NCBI GenBank assembly: GCA_017577365.1
Contig: PKRJ01000001.1
Coordinates: 62,001-126,000 of the forward strand
Direction of reading: 5' to 3'
Source of the DNA: Gammaproteobacteria bacterium
Lineage (GTDB): Bacteria; Pseudomonadota; Gammaproteobacteria; Steroidobacterales; Rariloculaceae
Length of the DNA: 64,000 nucleotides
Of the stretch, positions 9,736 through 18,218 are shown in pieces. The translations under genes and the position numbers were made by a program. Positions within the stretch are counted from its first letter, which is position 1. Every line of letters begins with the position of its first letter. Under the pieces are notes generated by a model. It did not search any database. It was not told the origin of the DNA and was given only the letters and a program-made list of their open reading frames with translations.

Positions 9736-10353
9736 ATGCAAGGCCGATCGAACCGTCGTGCGGCCGCGGGCACCGCGGAGAAGGACTGTGCGGACTGCTC
9801 GGCCGCGGTGCGTTGCTGGCGGACGAGGCCGCGGCGTGGAGCCGGCATCGCGGTGACGACGAGCGTCGTGCTCGGGCGCGGCGAACGCGCCTTCGCGCAG
9901 GGCGATCGGTACTCCGGCCTCTATATCGTCGCCGAAGGTTGCATCAAGCTCCGCGAGACGATGAGCGACGGCGGCGAGCGGATCGTCGCGGTCCGCACGC
10001 CGGGCGAGCTCGTGGGGCTCGAAGGCTGGGTCGCGGGCCGCCATCCTCACGCGGCAATCGCGGCGATGCGAACGAAGCTATGCCGCGTCGAGCTCTGCGC
10101 CGACGCGAGCCCCGATCTCCTCGTACGCCTGCTCGCGAAAGCCTCCGAGCAGCTGCATCACGCGTCTCGGCCGTGGGCCGGCCGCTCCGCGCTCGAGCGG
10201 GTCGCGGCCTTCGTCACCGATATCTCGACGCGGCTGGACGACGAGGCCGTCGGTCGAGCGCTGCCGATGACTCGGGCAGAGGTCGCGTCCCATCTCGGCC
10301 TCGCCGAGGAAACCGTCGTGCGTGCCCTCGGAACGCTGCGCAAGCGAGCGTGA
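9736..10353 (+). CDS. FNR-type [4Fe-4S] transcriptional regulator with shortened DNA-binding domain
   Basis: A Crp/FNR-family regulator of 205 residues. The N-terminus has C18-x2-C21-x5-C27, the same spacing as the E. coli FNR cluster ligands, and MRTKLC116 aligns with the fourth FNR ligand (ETSMVC122), so an oxygen-sensitive [4Fe-4S] cluster is likely. The cyclic-nucleotide-binding fold follows (GERAFAQGDRYSGLYIVAEG). The helix-turn-helix is TRAEVASHLGLAEETVVRAL, with E and R at the FNR base-contacting positions. The protein stops right after the recognition helix (GTLRKRA) and lacks the roughly 30-residue tail normally present. ATG 9736 was chosen because upstream sequence is poor and the FNR box lies there. 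It converges on the P-type ATPase gene, four bases apart. Confidence 0.85.
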   Translation: MQGRSNRRAAAGTAEKDCADCSAAVRCWRTRPRRGAGIAVTTSVVLGRGERAFAQGDRYSGLYIVAEGCIKLRETMSDGGERIVAVRTPGELVGLEGWVAGRHPHAAIAAMRTKLCRVELCADASPDLLVRLLAKASEQLHHASRPWAGRSALERVAAFVTDISTRLDDEAVGRALPMTRAEVASHLGLAEETVVRALGTLRKRA

Positions 10354-10356
10354 GCG

Positions 10357-13212
10357 CTAGATCGCCGGCTGGGGTTGGGGTTTCGCTGCCGCCGTGCGGC
10401 CGATGAGCTTCACGAGCTCGCGTGTCCAAAGCACCGAGCTCGCGACCGCCGCGCAGATCAGCCAATCCATGGGCGACAACGCGACCGTCGAGAACGCTCG
10501 CTGCAGGAACGGCACGTAGATCACGGCGATCTGCAGCAGCAGCGACAGCGCGACCGCGCGCCACAGCCAGCGGTTCGCGAACAGGTCCGAGAACGCGCTG
10601 CGCTCGTCCGAGCGCGCGTTGAACACATTGAACACGTTGAACAGCACGAGCGTGTTGAACGCCATCGTCTGCCCGTACGCGAGCTCGCCGCTGCCTTCGA
10701 TCAATCCGCCGGGCAAGCTCATGTCGAGCACGAGCAGCGTGCCGGCGGCGAAGACCGCACCGACGAACAGGATGCCGCGCCACATTTTCCACGTGATCAC
10801 GCCCTCGCCCGGAGGACGCGGCGGACGGCGCATCGTATGCGGCGCCGCGGGATCGAGACCGAGCGCGAGCGCGGGCGCGCCGTCCGTGACGAGGTTGATC
10901 CACAGGATCTGCGTCGCGAGCAGCGGCAGCACCAACGCGCCGTCGTTCGCGTCGATCTCCGTCAGACCGATCACGCCGGCGAGCAATACGCCGGCGAACA
11001 TCGTCAGCACCTCGCCGATATTGGACGACAGCAGATAACGGAGGAACTTGCGGATGTTCGAGAAGATCGCGCGGCCTTCCTGCACCGCGGCGACGATCGT
11101 CGCGTAGTTGTCGTCGGCGAGCACGATATCGCCGGCCTGCTTCGAAACGTCGGTGCCGGTGATGCCCATAGCAACGCCGATGTCGGCGGCTTTGAGCGCC
11201 GGCGCGTCGTTCACGCCGTCGCCGGTCATCGCGACCGTCATGCCCTGCCGCTGCAGCGCGCCGACGATGCGCAGCTTGTGACTCGGATCGACGCGCGCGT
11301 AGACCGAGACCTCGTTGACCGCCTCGTCAAGCTCTTCGTCCGTCATGCGCTCGAGCTCGGCGCCCGTGATGACGCGCCCGTCGCTCGCGATGCCGAGCTC
11401 CGCGGCGATCACGGCCGCGGTGCGCGGATGATCGCCGGTGATCATGATCGATCGAATGCCGGCCCGGGCCGCGAGCGCAGCGGCTTCTTTCGCTTCCTCG
11501 CGCGGCGGATCGATCATGCCGACGAGCCCGACGAAGACGAGATCGTGCTCGATCTCGTCGCTCACGCAGCCGGCGTCGAAGCTGGCCTTCGGCAATGCCT
11601 TGAACGCGAGGCCGAGCGTGCGCAACGCCTCGCCGGCGAGCGCTTCGTTCGCGGCCTCGATCTCGGCGCGTCTACGATCGTCGAGCGGCCGCGTCTCGCC
11701 GCCGACGAGCTCGGCCGTGCAGCGCCTGAGCAGCACGTCCGGCGCGCCCTTCGTCATCACGACGACGCGATCGTCGCGCTCGGCGTCGTCGTGGACCGTC
11801 GTCATCAGCTTACGCTCGGACGAGAACGGGATCTCGGCGATGCGCGGGAAGCGCGCATCGAGTCGATCGGCCGAGAACCCCGCCTTGCGCGCGGCGACGG
11901 TCAGCGCGCCTTCGGTCGGATCGCCGTCGATGAACCAGCGGCCGTCGTGCTCGCGCAGGGCCGCGTTGTTCACGCGCTCGCCGATCGTCAGAGCGAGCTC
12001 GACCTCGTCGCGCAACGCGCCCTCGAGCGGCGCGCCCGCCGCGTCCGTCACCGTGCCTTCGGGCGCGTAGCCGGTGCCCTCGAGCTCGGCGCGGCCGCTC
12101 GCGGTCACGACCGCGCGCACCGTCATCTCGTTGCGCGTCAGCGTGCCGGTCTTGTCGGACGCGATGACGTTCGCCGAGCCGAGCGTCTCGACGGCCGCGA
12201 GATGACGCACGATCGCGTTCCGCCGCGCCATCCGCTGCACGCCGATCGAGAGCACCGCGGTCACGACCGCCGGAAGCCCCTCCGGCACGGCGGCGACCGC
12301 GAGCGCGACGCCCAGGATCAGCACGTCGAAGAGCGCCGAGAGGCCGTCGACCTCCATCACGACGAGGATCGTCGCGATCATCACGACGGCGATCGCGACG
12401 ACGACCGCGCCGAGCAGCTTGCCGACGCGGTCGAGCTCGCGCTGCAGCGGCGTCGTTTCCTCGGGCGCCGCCTCGAGCATTCCGGCGATGCGGCCGATCT
12501 CGGTTCCCATGCCGGTCGCCGTGACGACCGCGCGCCCGCGCCCGTACGTCGCGGCGGTGCCGGCGAAGACCATGTTGCAGCGGTCGGCCAACGGCACGTC
12601 GGTATCGAGCGGTGCGATACCCTTTTCCACCGGAACGCTTTCGCCGGTCAGCGCCGCCTCGGAGACGCTGAGCGCCGTCGCGACGATCAGCCGGGCATCG
12701 GCCGGTATCGCGTCGCCCTCCTCGATCGCGACGATGTCGCCGGGCACGAGCTCCTCGGCCGGCACGGTCTCGAGCCTTCCGTCCCGCAGCACGCGCGCGG
12801 TCTGCGCCGTCATGCTGCGCAGCGCCGCCACCGCCTTCTCCGCGCGCGATTCCTCGAAGAAGCCGATCAGCGCGTTCAACAGCACGATCGCGAAGATCGC
12901 GATCGCCTCGTAAGGCAGCGCGCTGTCCCGCTCGACGATCCACAGGAACGCGGAGATCGCCGCCGCGACGATCAAGAGCAGCACGAGCACGTCGGTGAAC
13001 TGCTCGAGCAAGCGCCGCCACGCAGGCTTCGCGCGCGCCTCCTCGATGCGGTTCGGGCCGTGCCGCGCCAGGCGTGCGCGCGCCTCCTCGCTCGACAACC
13101 CCGTCTCGGGATTCACGCCGAGCGCGGCGAGCACGTCGGCTGCGGTCGACCGATAAGGCGCCGCCGGGCGGGCCTCGTCTGGCCGCGCTCGGCGAGCGGA
13201 GACCGACGTCAT
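10357..13212 (-). CDS. P2-type cation-transporting ATPase (Ca2+-ATPase-like)
   Basis: A 951-residue P-type ATPase pumping cations at the inner membrane. Visible are the N-terminal cation ATPase domain (about 25-70), the actuator TGES (189-192), the M4 motif PEGLP (310-314), the phosphorylated aspartate D353 in SDKTGTLT, the nucleotide-binding domain, the hinge TGDGVNDAPALKAADIG and the six-helix C-terminal region (NIGEVLTMFAGVLL, QILWINLVTDGAPALALG). PEGLP and the overall length put it in the P2 group with bacterial Ca2+ or mixed-cation pumps, not heavy-metal P1B pumps, since there is no CPC motif. It may be transcribed after the adjacent GST gene, 25 bases away on the same strand. The exact ion is not determinable. 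Confidence 0.93.
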   Translation of the reverse strand: MTSVSARRARPDEARPAAPYRSTAADVLAALGVNPETGLSSEEARARLARHGPNRIEEARAKPAWRRLLEQFTDVLVLLLIVAAAISAFLWIVERDSALPYEAIAIFAIVLLNALIGFFEESRAEKAVAALRSMTAQTARVLRDGRLETVPAEELVPGDIVAIEEGDAIPADARLIVATALSVSEAALTGESVPVEKGIAPLDTDVPLADRCNMVFAGTAATYGRGRAVVTATGMGTEIGRIAGMLEAAPEETTPLQRELDRVGKLLGAVVVAIAVVMIATILVVMEVDGLSALFDVLILGVALAVAAVPEGLPAVVTAVLSIGVQRMARRNAIVRHLAAVETLGSANVIASDKTGTLTRNEMTVRAVVTASGRAELEGTGYAPEGTVTDAAGAPLEGALRDEVELALTIGERVNNAALREHDGRWFIDGDPTEGALTVAARKAGFSADRLDARFPRIAEIPFSSERKLMTTVHDDAERDDRVVVMTKGAPDVLLRRCTAELVGGETRPLDDRRRAEIEAANEALAGEALRTLGLAFKALPKASFDAGCVSDEIEHDLVFVGLVGMIDPPREEAKEAAALAARAGIRSIMITGDHPRTAAVIAAELGIASDGRVITGAELERMTDEELDEAVNEVSVYARVDPSHKLRIVGALQRQGMTVAMTGDGVNDAPALKAADIGVAMGITGTDVSKQAGDIVLADDNYATIVAAVQEGRAIFSNIRKFLRYLLSSNIGEVLTMFAGVLLAGVIGLTEIDANDGALVLPLLATQILWINLVTDGAPALALGLDPAAPHTMRRPPRPPGEGVITWKMWRGILFVGAVFAAGTLLVLDMSLPGGLIEGSGELAYGQTMAFNTLVLFNVFNVFNARSDERSAFSDLFANRWLWRAVALSLLLQIAVIYVPFLQRAFSTVALSPMDWLICAAVASSVLWTRELVKLIGRTAAAKPQPQPAI

Positions 13213-13237
13213 GCTCGATCCCGCTCGCCGGCCCCGA

Positions 13238-13849
13238 TCATGTGGAGAGCGCCTTCTGGAACGCGGGACGCTGCTTCAGGCGCTCGATGTACGCGCGAAG
13301 CGCCTCGCACTCTTGCGGCAGCGCGCCGAGCTGGTCCGCGGCGTTCACGGTATAGCCGACGACGATATCCGCGGCCGTGAACTGGTTGCCGACGAGGTAC
13401 TCCTTGCCGGTCAGCTTCGCCTCGAGGATTTTCGCGTAATGCTCGAAGATGCGCTTGCCCTCCTCGAGCCGCTCCTTGCTCCGCTCCGCCTCGGGCAGCA
13501 GGAACAAGTGTTGAGCGATCTGCGAGACCGGCTGCATCAGCGTCGATTCGCCGAAGTGAAGCCACGACAGGAACTCGCCGTAGTGTGGCGATTCGTGCGA
13601 CGGGTGAAAACGATTGGCCTCGTCGTAATGCACGAGCAGGTACTGAATGATCGCGACCGAGTCGAACAGCGTCACCGTGTCGTCGACGAGCACGGGTACC
13701 TTCCCGAACGGGTGAAGCTGCAGAAAGTCGTCGGAACGCAGCGCCTTGGGATCGAACGGCAGCACCTCGACCTCGTAATCGAGCCCGAGCTCCTCCAGCA
13801 GCCACAAAACCCGAGTGGAACGGCTTCCCGTGCAGTGATAAAGCTTCAT
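13238..13849 (-). CDS. glutathione S-transferase family protein
   Basis: A 203-residue two-domain GST. The thioredoxin-like N-terminal domain starts MKLYHCTGSRSTRVLWLLEE, a typical start with the catalytic Ser/Tyr region at the first loop. It includes the cis-proline FGKVPVLVDD and the glutathione-gamma-glutamyl-contacting DSVAIIQYL. The helical C-terminal domain carries the N-capping box TAADIVVGY. Start and length are standard. It lies just upstream of the P-type ATPase on the same strand; GshA, which supplies glutathione, is encoded near 61 kb. The substrate cannot be told from sequence. Confidence 0.92.
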   Translation of the reverse strand: MKLYHCTGSRSTRVLWLLEELGLDYEVEVLPFDPKALRSDDFLQLHPFGKVPVLVDDTVTLFDSVAIIQYLLVHYDEANRFHPSHESPHYGEFLSWLHFGESTLMQPVSQIAQHLFLLPEAERSKERLEEGKRIFEHYAKILEAKLTGKEYLVGNQFTAADIVVGYTVNAADQLGALPQECEALRAYIERLKQRPAFQKALST

Positions 13850-13897
13850 CGGCTACGATCCTTCACGCCCGTCAGTGAATCGGTAAGGGAATCATAC

Positions 13898-14290
13898 ATG
13901 GCCCCACGCGGAAAGTTGTTCGCCGGCTTCGCGGCGATCTCGCTCCTCGCCGCGACGCTGCTCGGCGCCTACGCGAGCCACGGAATGCAATCGGCGCCGC
14001 CCGCCGCCGTCGACGCGGTGCGCACGGCCGTCGAGTTTCAGTTCTATCACGGGCTTGCGCTCCTCGCGGTGCCGCTCTTGTCGGCGCATCTCGCGCCGCG
14101 CTGGACGCTCGCGGCCGGATCGCTCTTCGTCGTGGGCACGCTGCTCTTCTGCGGGGGAATCTACGCTTCGTATCTGCTCGGCGTCGGCGCCGCGACGCGC
14201 GTCGCGCCGCTCGGCGGGATCTCGTTCGCCGTCGGGTGGGCCTCGATGGCGATCGCCGCGTTCATCCCCGCTTCGCGCCGCGCTTCCTGA
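13898..14290 (+). CDS. DUF423 family membrane protein
   Basis: A 130-residue protein with four predicted transmembrane helices. The family hallmark near the N-terminus is GAYASHGM followed by an AVEFQFYHGLALLAVPLL stretch; DUF423 (YgdD-like) proteins carry GAFGAHGL and YHxxHALALL at the same places. Their function is unknown. ATG 13898 begins the signal-like first helix; the frame extends far upstream only because it overlaps the antisense of the GST gene. Its 3' end overlaps the 3' end of the convergent ddl gene by 29 bases. Confidence 0.88.
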   Translation: MAPRGKLFAGFAAISLLAATLLGAYASHGMQSAPPAAVDAVRTAVEFQFYHGLALLAVPLLSAHLAPRWTLAAGSLFVVGTLLFCGGIYASYLLGVGAATRVAPLGGISFAVGWASMAIAAFIPASRRAS

Positions 14291-15269
14291 GCGCCGCGGC
14301 GCAGATCCGTTCGCAGAGCTCCTCGAACGAAATGCCGACGGCCGCCGCCGAGCGAGGCAACAAGCTGCCCGACGTCAGGCCCGGCAACGTATTCACTTCA
14401 AGACACCACAACCCGCCGTTCGCGTCCATACGGAAATCCGCACGGCTATAGCATTCGAGCTTCAGCGCGCGGTGCACGGCGAGGCCGTACGCCTGCACGC
14501 GGCGTGCGATGTCCTCGGGGATGTCGGCCGGGAAGATCTCGTCGGCGCCGCCGACTTGGTACTTCGACGCGTAGTCGAAGATCGGCCCCGACTTCGCAAT
14601 GATCTCGCCGACGGCGAGCGGCTCGTCGTCGAGGATGCCGACCGTGAGCTCGCGCCCCGCGATATAGCGCTCGATCATCACCTCGGAGTCGTAGCGGGAA
14701 GCGTTCTCGATCGCGGCCTCGAGCTCCTCCGGCCGCTCGACGAGCGAGAGCCCGACCGTCGAGCCTTGGCTGTTGGGCTTCACGACCACCGGAAAGCCGA
14801 GCTTCGACTCGACCTCGTCGACGCTCGCGGGCGCCATCAGCCACTCGGGCGTCGGCACGCCGGCCGCGAGGAAGAGCCGCTTCGCGATGTCCTTGTTCAT
14901 GCCGAGCGTGCTGCCGATCCGCCCGGAGCCGGTATACGCGATGCCGGCGAGATCGAGCACGGCCTGCACGGTGCCGTCCTCGCCGGTGCCGCCGTGCATC
15001 GCGAGGAACACGAGGTCGACGTCGCGCAGATTCACTTTGCTCACGATCGCGGGAACCGCGCTCTTCCGTTCCGCCGGCGGAGGCGGCACGCGATCGACGC
15101 GCCCGGTCAGCAGCGCGGCCTCGTCGGCCGGCGGGAGGACCCCTCGCTCGGCGTCGACGGCGAGCACCTCGTGTCCGCGCGCCCGAAGCGCACGAACGAC
15201 CTGGGCGGCGCTCGCGACGGAGACGTCGCGCTCCATGCTCTCTCCGCCGAACAGCACTGCGATCTTCAC
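14262..15269 (-). CDS. ddl: D-alanine--D-alanine ligase
   Basis: An ATP-grasp enzyme joining two D-alanines for the peptidoglycan stem peptide in the cytosol. The 335-residue protein has the N-terminal substrate motif VLFGGESMERDVSVASA, the HGGTGEDGTVQ loop, the ATP-grasp lysine region FPVVVKPNSQGSTVGL and the metal-binding CLEVNTLPGLTSGSLLP near the C-terminus, all hallmarks of Ddl. It stands apart from the mur/fts cluster, so it is a stand-alone copy (ddlA-like placement). The stop codon lies inside the convergent DUF423 gene. Confidence 0.96.
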   Translation of the reverse strand: MKIAVLFGGESMERDVSVASAAQVVRALRARGHEVLAVDAERGVLPPADEAALLTGRVDRVPPPPAERKSAVPAIVSKVNLRDVDLVFLAMHGGTGEDGTVQAVLDLAGIAYTGSGRIGSTLGMNKDIAKRLFLAAGVPTPEWLMAPASVDEVESKLGFPVVVKPNSQGSTVGLSLVERPEELEAAIENASRYDSEVMIERYIAGRELTVGILDDEPLAVGEIIAKSGPIFDYASKYQVGGADEIFPADIPEDIARRVQAYGLAVHRALKLECYSRADFRMDANGGLWCLEVNTLPGLTSGSLLPRSAAAVGISFEELCERICAAALRKRGAKRG

Positions 15270-15454
15270 GGGCGTCTCCCGACTCGAAGGTTTCAGACAT
15301 TGTAATCGAAGCCCAAGGGCAATTTTTCGGAGAGACCCGGCGCGATCCTGTCCATAGACTCATCGGAGCAGCTTGTTATCGCCCCGCGTCTTGCGAAGCC
15401 GCAGCAGTCGGGCGAAGCGTTCAACGTCGGCCGTCGAGTCGAAGGGGGGATCCG

Positions 15455-18211
15455 ATGATCGAGCAAAGCTTCGTCTCTTCCGCGCTCGCCGTCGCGGTCG
15501 CGGCGGCGCTGGCTCGTGCGGCGAGCGCTCAGCCGGAGCAGCCGCTCGAGGAGATCGTCGTCACCGGCACCTATGTCCCGCGCGCGTCGCAGTTCGATTC
15601 GCCGTCGCCGCTCGTCGTCGTCGGCCGCGACGACATCGTGGCCGCGGGAGCCAACGAGATCGGCGAGCTGATCGAGGATCTGACGATCAATACCGGCTCG
15701 CAGAACAATCCCGACGCGTTCACGCAGAACCTCACGACCGGCACGACGAATATCAACCTGCGAGGCCTCGGCGTCGCGTCGACGCTCGTGCTGATCAACG
15801 GGCGGCGGCAGACGGCGAGCGCGATGGCCACAGACCGCGGCGAGAACTTCGTCGACACCTCGTCGTTGCCGCCGCTGATCGCGATGGATCGCGTCGAGAT
15901 CCTGAAAGACGGCGCGACGGCGCTTTACGGCTCCGAAGCCGTCGCCGGCGTCGTGAACTTCTTGACGCGCAGCGATTTCGCCGGGCTCGAAGCGGAGATC
16001 GGCTATCAGGACATTCCCGGGCACGATCAGAACGACGTCGAGGTGCAGCTCCTTTACGGCGTCGGCAACGATCGCACGCATCTGCTCGCCGCGTTCAGCC
16101 GGCTCGATCGCGACATGCTGACGACGGCCGACCGGCGTCTGTCGACGACGGCGGACGATCTGAGCCAGGCGGGCAATCCGGGCTCGTTCCTTGTCCCGCA
16201 GCGGCCGGCTCATCCGGTCTATGCCGCTGTGTGGACGCAGGCGTTCGATTCGAACGCGAACGGCATTGCCGATTTCATCGAAGGGCTGCCGGGTGCGCAG
16301 CCGCCCGTCTTCGCCGATCCGGACTGCGCGGCGATCGCGGCCGAGGATCCGAAGGTCATTCCGAGCTTTGCGGCGGTGATCGAGGACACGCCGATCGGCG
16401 ATATCCCGCTCGGCCTGTGTCAGTTCGACTTCGGCGAATTCTGGAGCCTCGTGCCGCGCGAGGAGCGCAATATCGGCTACGTCGAGGTCACGCACCGATT
16501 CACGGATCGTCTCGACGGCCGCCTCGAGTTTCACTTCGCGGACAACGAGGCCGCGAGCAACACGTCGCCGTCGTTCCCGTTCTCGAGGTTCCCGGTCGTC
16601 GCCGCGACCCACCCGGACAATCCGTTCGGCACTGACGTGCAATTCATCGGCCGGCTGATCGGCGCGGGCGGCACGCCGTTCGAGAGCTCGTACGAGAGCA
16701 CGACGCGACGCCTCGCGGCCGTGCTCTCCGGCGGCGCGGACGTCTGGGCCTGGGAGCTCGGCGCTCAGCTCAGCGAGAACGACTTCATCGTCGCTGCGCC
16801 CGACGTGCTCGTCGACCGATTCGATGCGGCGATCGTCGGGCTCGGCGGCCCCGACTGCGACGGGGGCACGCCGGGCGTCGCGCCATGCCTCTACTTCAAC
16901 CCGTTCGGCAGCGCGCTGACGGGCGCCGGCGCGACGAATCCCCCGGCGCTGATGGAGCATCTCCTCGGCTTCATGCGGATCGACGCCCGCAGCGAGCTCT
17001 TGACGATCGACGGCTACGCCTCTCGCGAGATCGGCGAGCTCGCGGGCGGGCCGGTCGCGATCGTCGTCGGCGCGCAGCACCGCACCGAGGAAATCGAGTA
17101 CGACTACGACCCGAACGCGAACGCCGACAATTTCATCTTTCTCGTCGGCAATCCGGACTTCAGCAACGACCGCAACGTGAATGCCGTCTTCGCGGAGCTC
17201 GCGCTGCCGCTGACCGCGACGCTGAATCTCCAGGTCGCCGTCCGCCACGAGGACTACGGCGACATCGACTCGACCGACCCGAAAGTGACGGCGCTATGGC
17301 AGCCGAGCGATCGGCTCGCGTTCCGCGGGTCGATCGGCACGTCGTTCCGCGCGCCGTCGCTGTTTCAGTCGTTCGGCACGCAGACGACGCTCGCCGAGCT
17401 CATCGATCCGACCGTCGGCACGCCGCAGTTCTTCCCGGTGCGTTCACAGCCGAACCCGAGCGGCGAGCCTTTGCAGCCCGAGGAGGCCGACGTGCTGAAC
17501 TTCGGCGTGACGTGGTCGATCGGCGACTCGCTCGAGCTCGACGTCGACTGGTGGTCGTTCGACTACACGGACGTGATCATCGAGCAGAACGCGCAGGCGA
17601 TCCTCAACGCCGCGGCGAGAGGCGATCCGCAGGCGGCGAGCCAGGTCGATCGCGACGCGTTCGGCTTCCTCGAGCGCGTCAACGTGTTCTTCGCGAACGC
17701 GTCATCGCTCGAGACGGACGGCTTCGACTTGAGGCTCACGTACGACGTGCCGACCCGCGGCGCGTCGACGTATCGAGTCGGCCTCGAGAGCACGTACGTG
17801 ACGAGCTACGACATCGACGATCCTCAAGCGGGACGCATCGACGGCGCGGGCCGCCGCAACTTCGCGAACTTCGCGACGAGCGTGCCGGAGCTGCGGGCGA
17901 ATGTCTTCTTCAATTGGCGCATGAACGGCCATCTCGTCGATCTCTTCGTCCGACACATCGATTCCTACATCGACGATCAGGTGGCGCTCGGCCAAGGGCC
18001 GGAAGCGTTCCGTCGGATCGGCAGCCACACGACGACGGATCTGCGCTACGGCTACAGCTTCCGCGGCGAGACGGGCCCGATCGTTTCGGTCGGCGCGATC
18101 AACCTGTTCGATCGCGACCCGCCTCATGTCCATACGAACGGCGGCTACGACTCGAAAGTGCACGATCCGCGCGGGCGGGTTCTGTACGCCCGGGCGTCGT
18201 TCAGGTTCTAG
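15455..18211 (+). CDS. TonB-dependent outer-membrane receptor
   Basis: A 918-residue receptor with a signal peptide ending ARAASAQ and a TonB box, LEEIVVTGTYVPR, at the start of the mature chain. The plug follows (INLRGLGVASTLVLINGRR, then MDRVEILKDGATALYGSEAVAGVVN), and then a 22-strand barrel ending in the outer-membrane signature VLYARASFRF. The asparagine-rich N-NLRGLG and long barrel resemble the large receptor families of Caulobacterales and Xanthomonadales that import sugars, steroids or complex organics rather than classic siderophore receptors. It is divergent from ddl across 185 bp. No partner transporter is adjacent, so the substrate stays open. Confidence 0.95.
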   Translation: MIEQSFVSSALAVAVAAALARAASAQPEQPLEEIVVTGTYVPRASQFDSPSPLVVVGRDDIVAAGANEIGELIEDLTINTGSQNNPDAFTQNLTTGTTNINLRGLGVASTLVLINGRRQTASAMATDRGENFVDTSSLPPLIAMDRVEILKDGATALYGSEAVAGVVNFLTRSDFAGLEAEIGYQDIPGHDQNDVEVQLLYGVGNDRTHLLAAFSRLDRDMLTTADRRLSTTADDLSQAGNPGSFLVPQRPAHPVYAAVWTQAFDSNANGIADFIEGLPGAQPPVFADPDCAAIAAEDPKVIPSFAAVIEDTPIGDIPLGLCQFDFGEFWSLVPREERNIGYVEVTHRFTDRLDGRLEFHFADNEAASNTSPSFPFSRFPVVAATHPDNPFGTDVQFIGRLIGAGGTPFESSYESTTRRLAAVLSGGADVWAWELGAQLSENDFIVAAPDVLVDRFDAAIVGLGGPDCDGGTPGVAPCLYFNPFGSALTGAGATNPPALMEHLLGFMRIDARSELLTIDGYASREIGELAGGPVAIVVGAQHRTEEIEYDYDPNANADNFIFLVGNPDFSNDRNVNAVFAELALPLTATLNLQVAVRHEDYGDIDSTDPKVTALWQPSDRLAFRGSIGTSFRAPSLFQSFGTQTTLAELIDPTVGTPQFFPVRSQPNPSGEPLQPEEADVLNFGVTWSIGDSLELDVDWWSFDYTDVIIEQNAQAILNAAARGDPQAASQVDRDAFGFLERVNVFFANASSLETDGFDLRLTYDVPTRGASTYRVGLESTYVTSYDIDDPQAGRIDGAGRRNFANFATSVPELRANVFFNWRMNGHLVDLFVRHIDSYIDDQVALGQGPEAFRRIGSHTTTDLRYGYSFRGETGPIVSVGAINLFDRDPPHVHTNGGYDSKVHDPRGRVLYARASFRF

Positions 18212-18218
18212 CGAGGGA

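Noticed and set aside
10375..13380. 1,001-codon plus-strand frame opposite the P-type ATPase
   Set aside because: Antisense shadow with an Arg/His/Asp-rich, low-hydrophobicity composition; the minus-strand gene carries all ATPase motifs.
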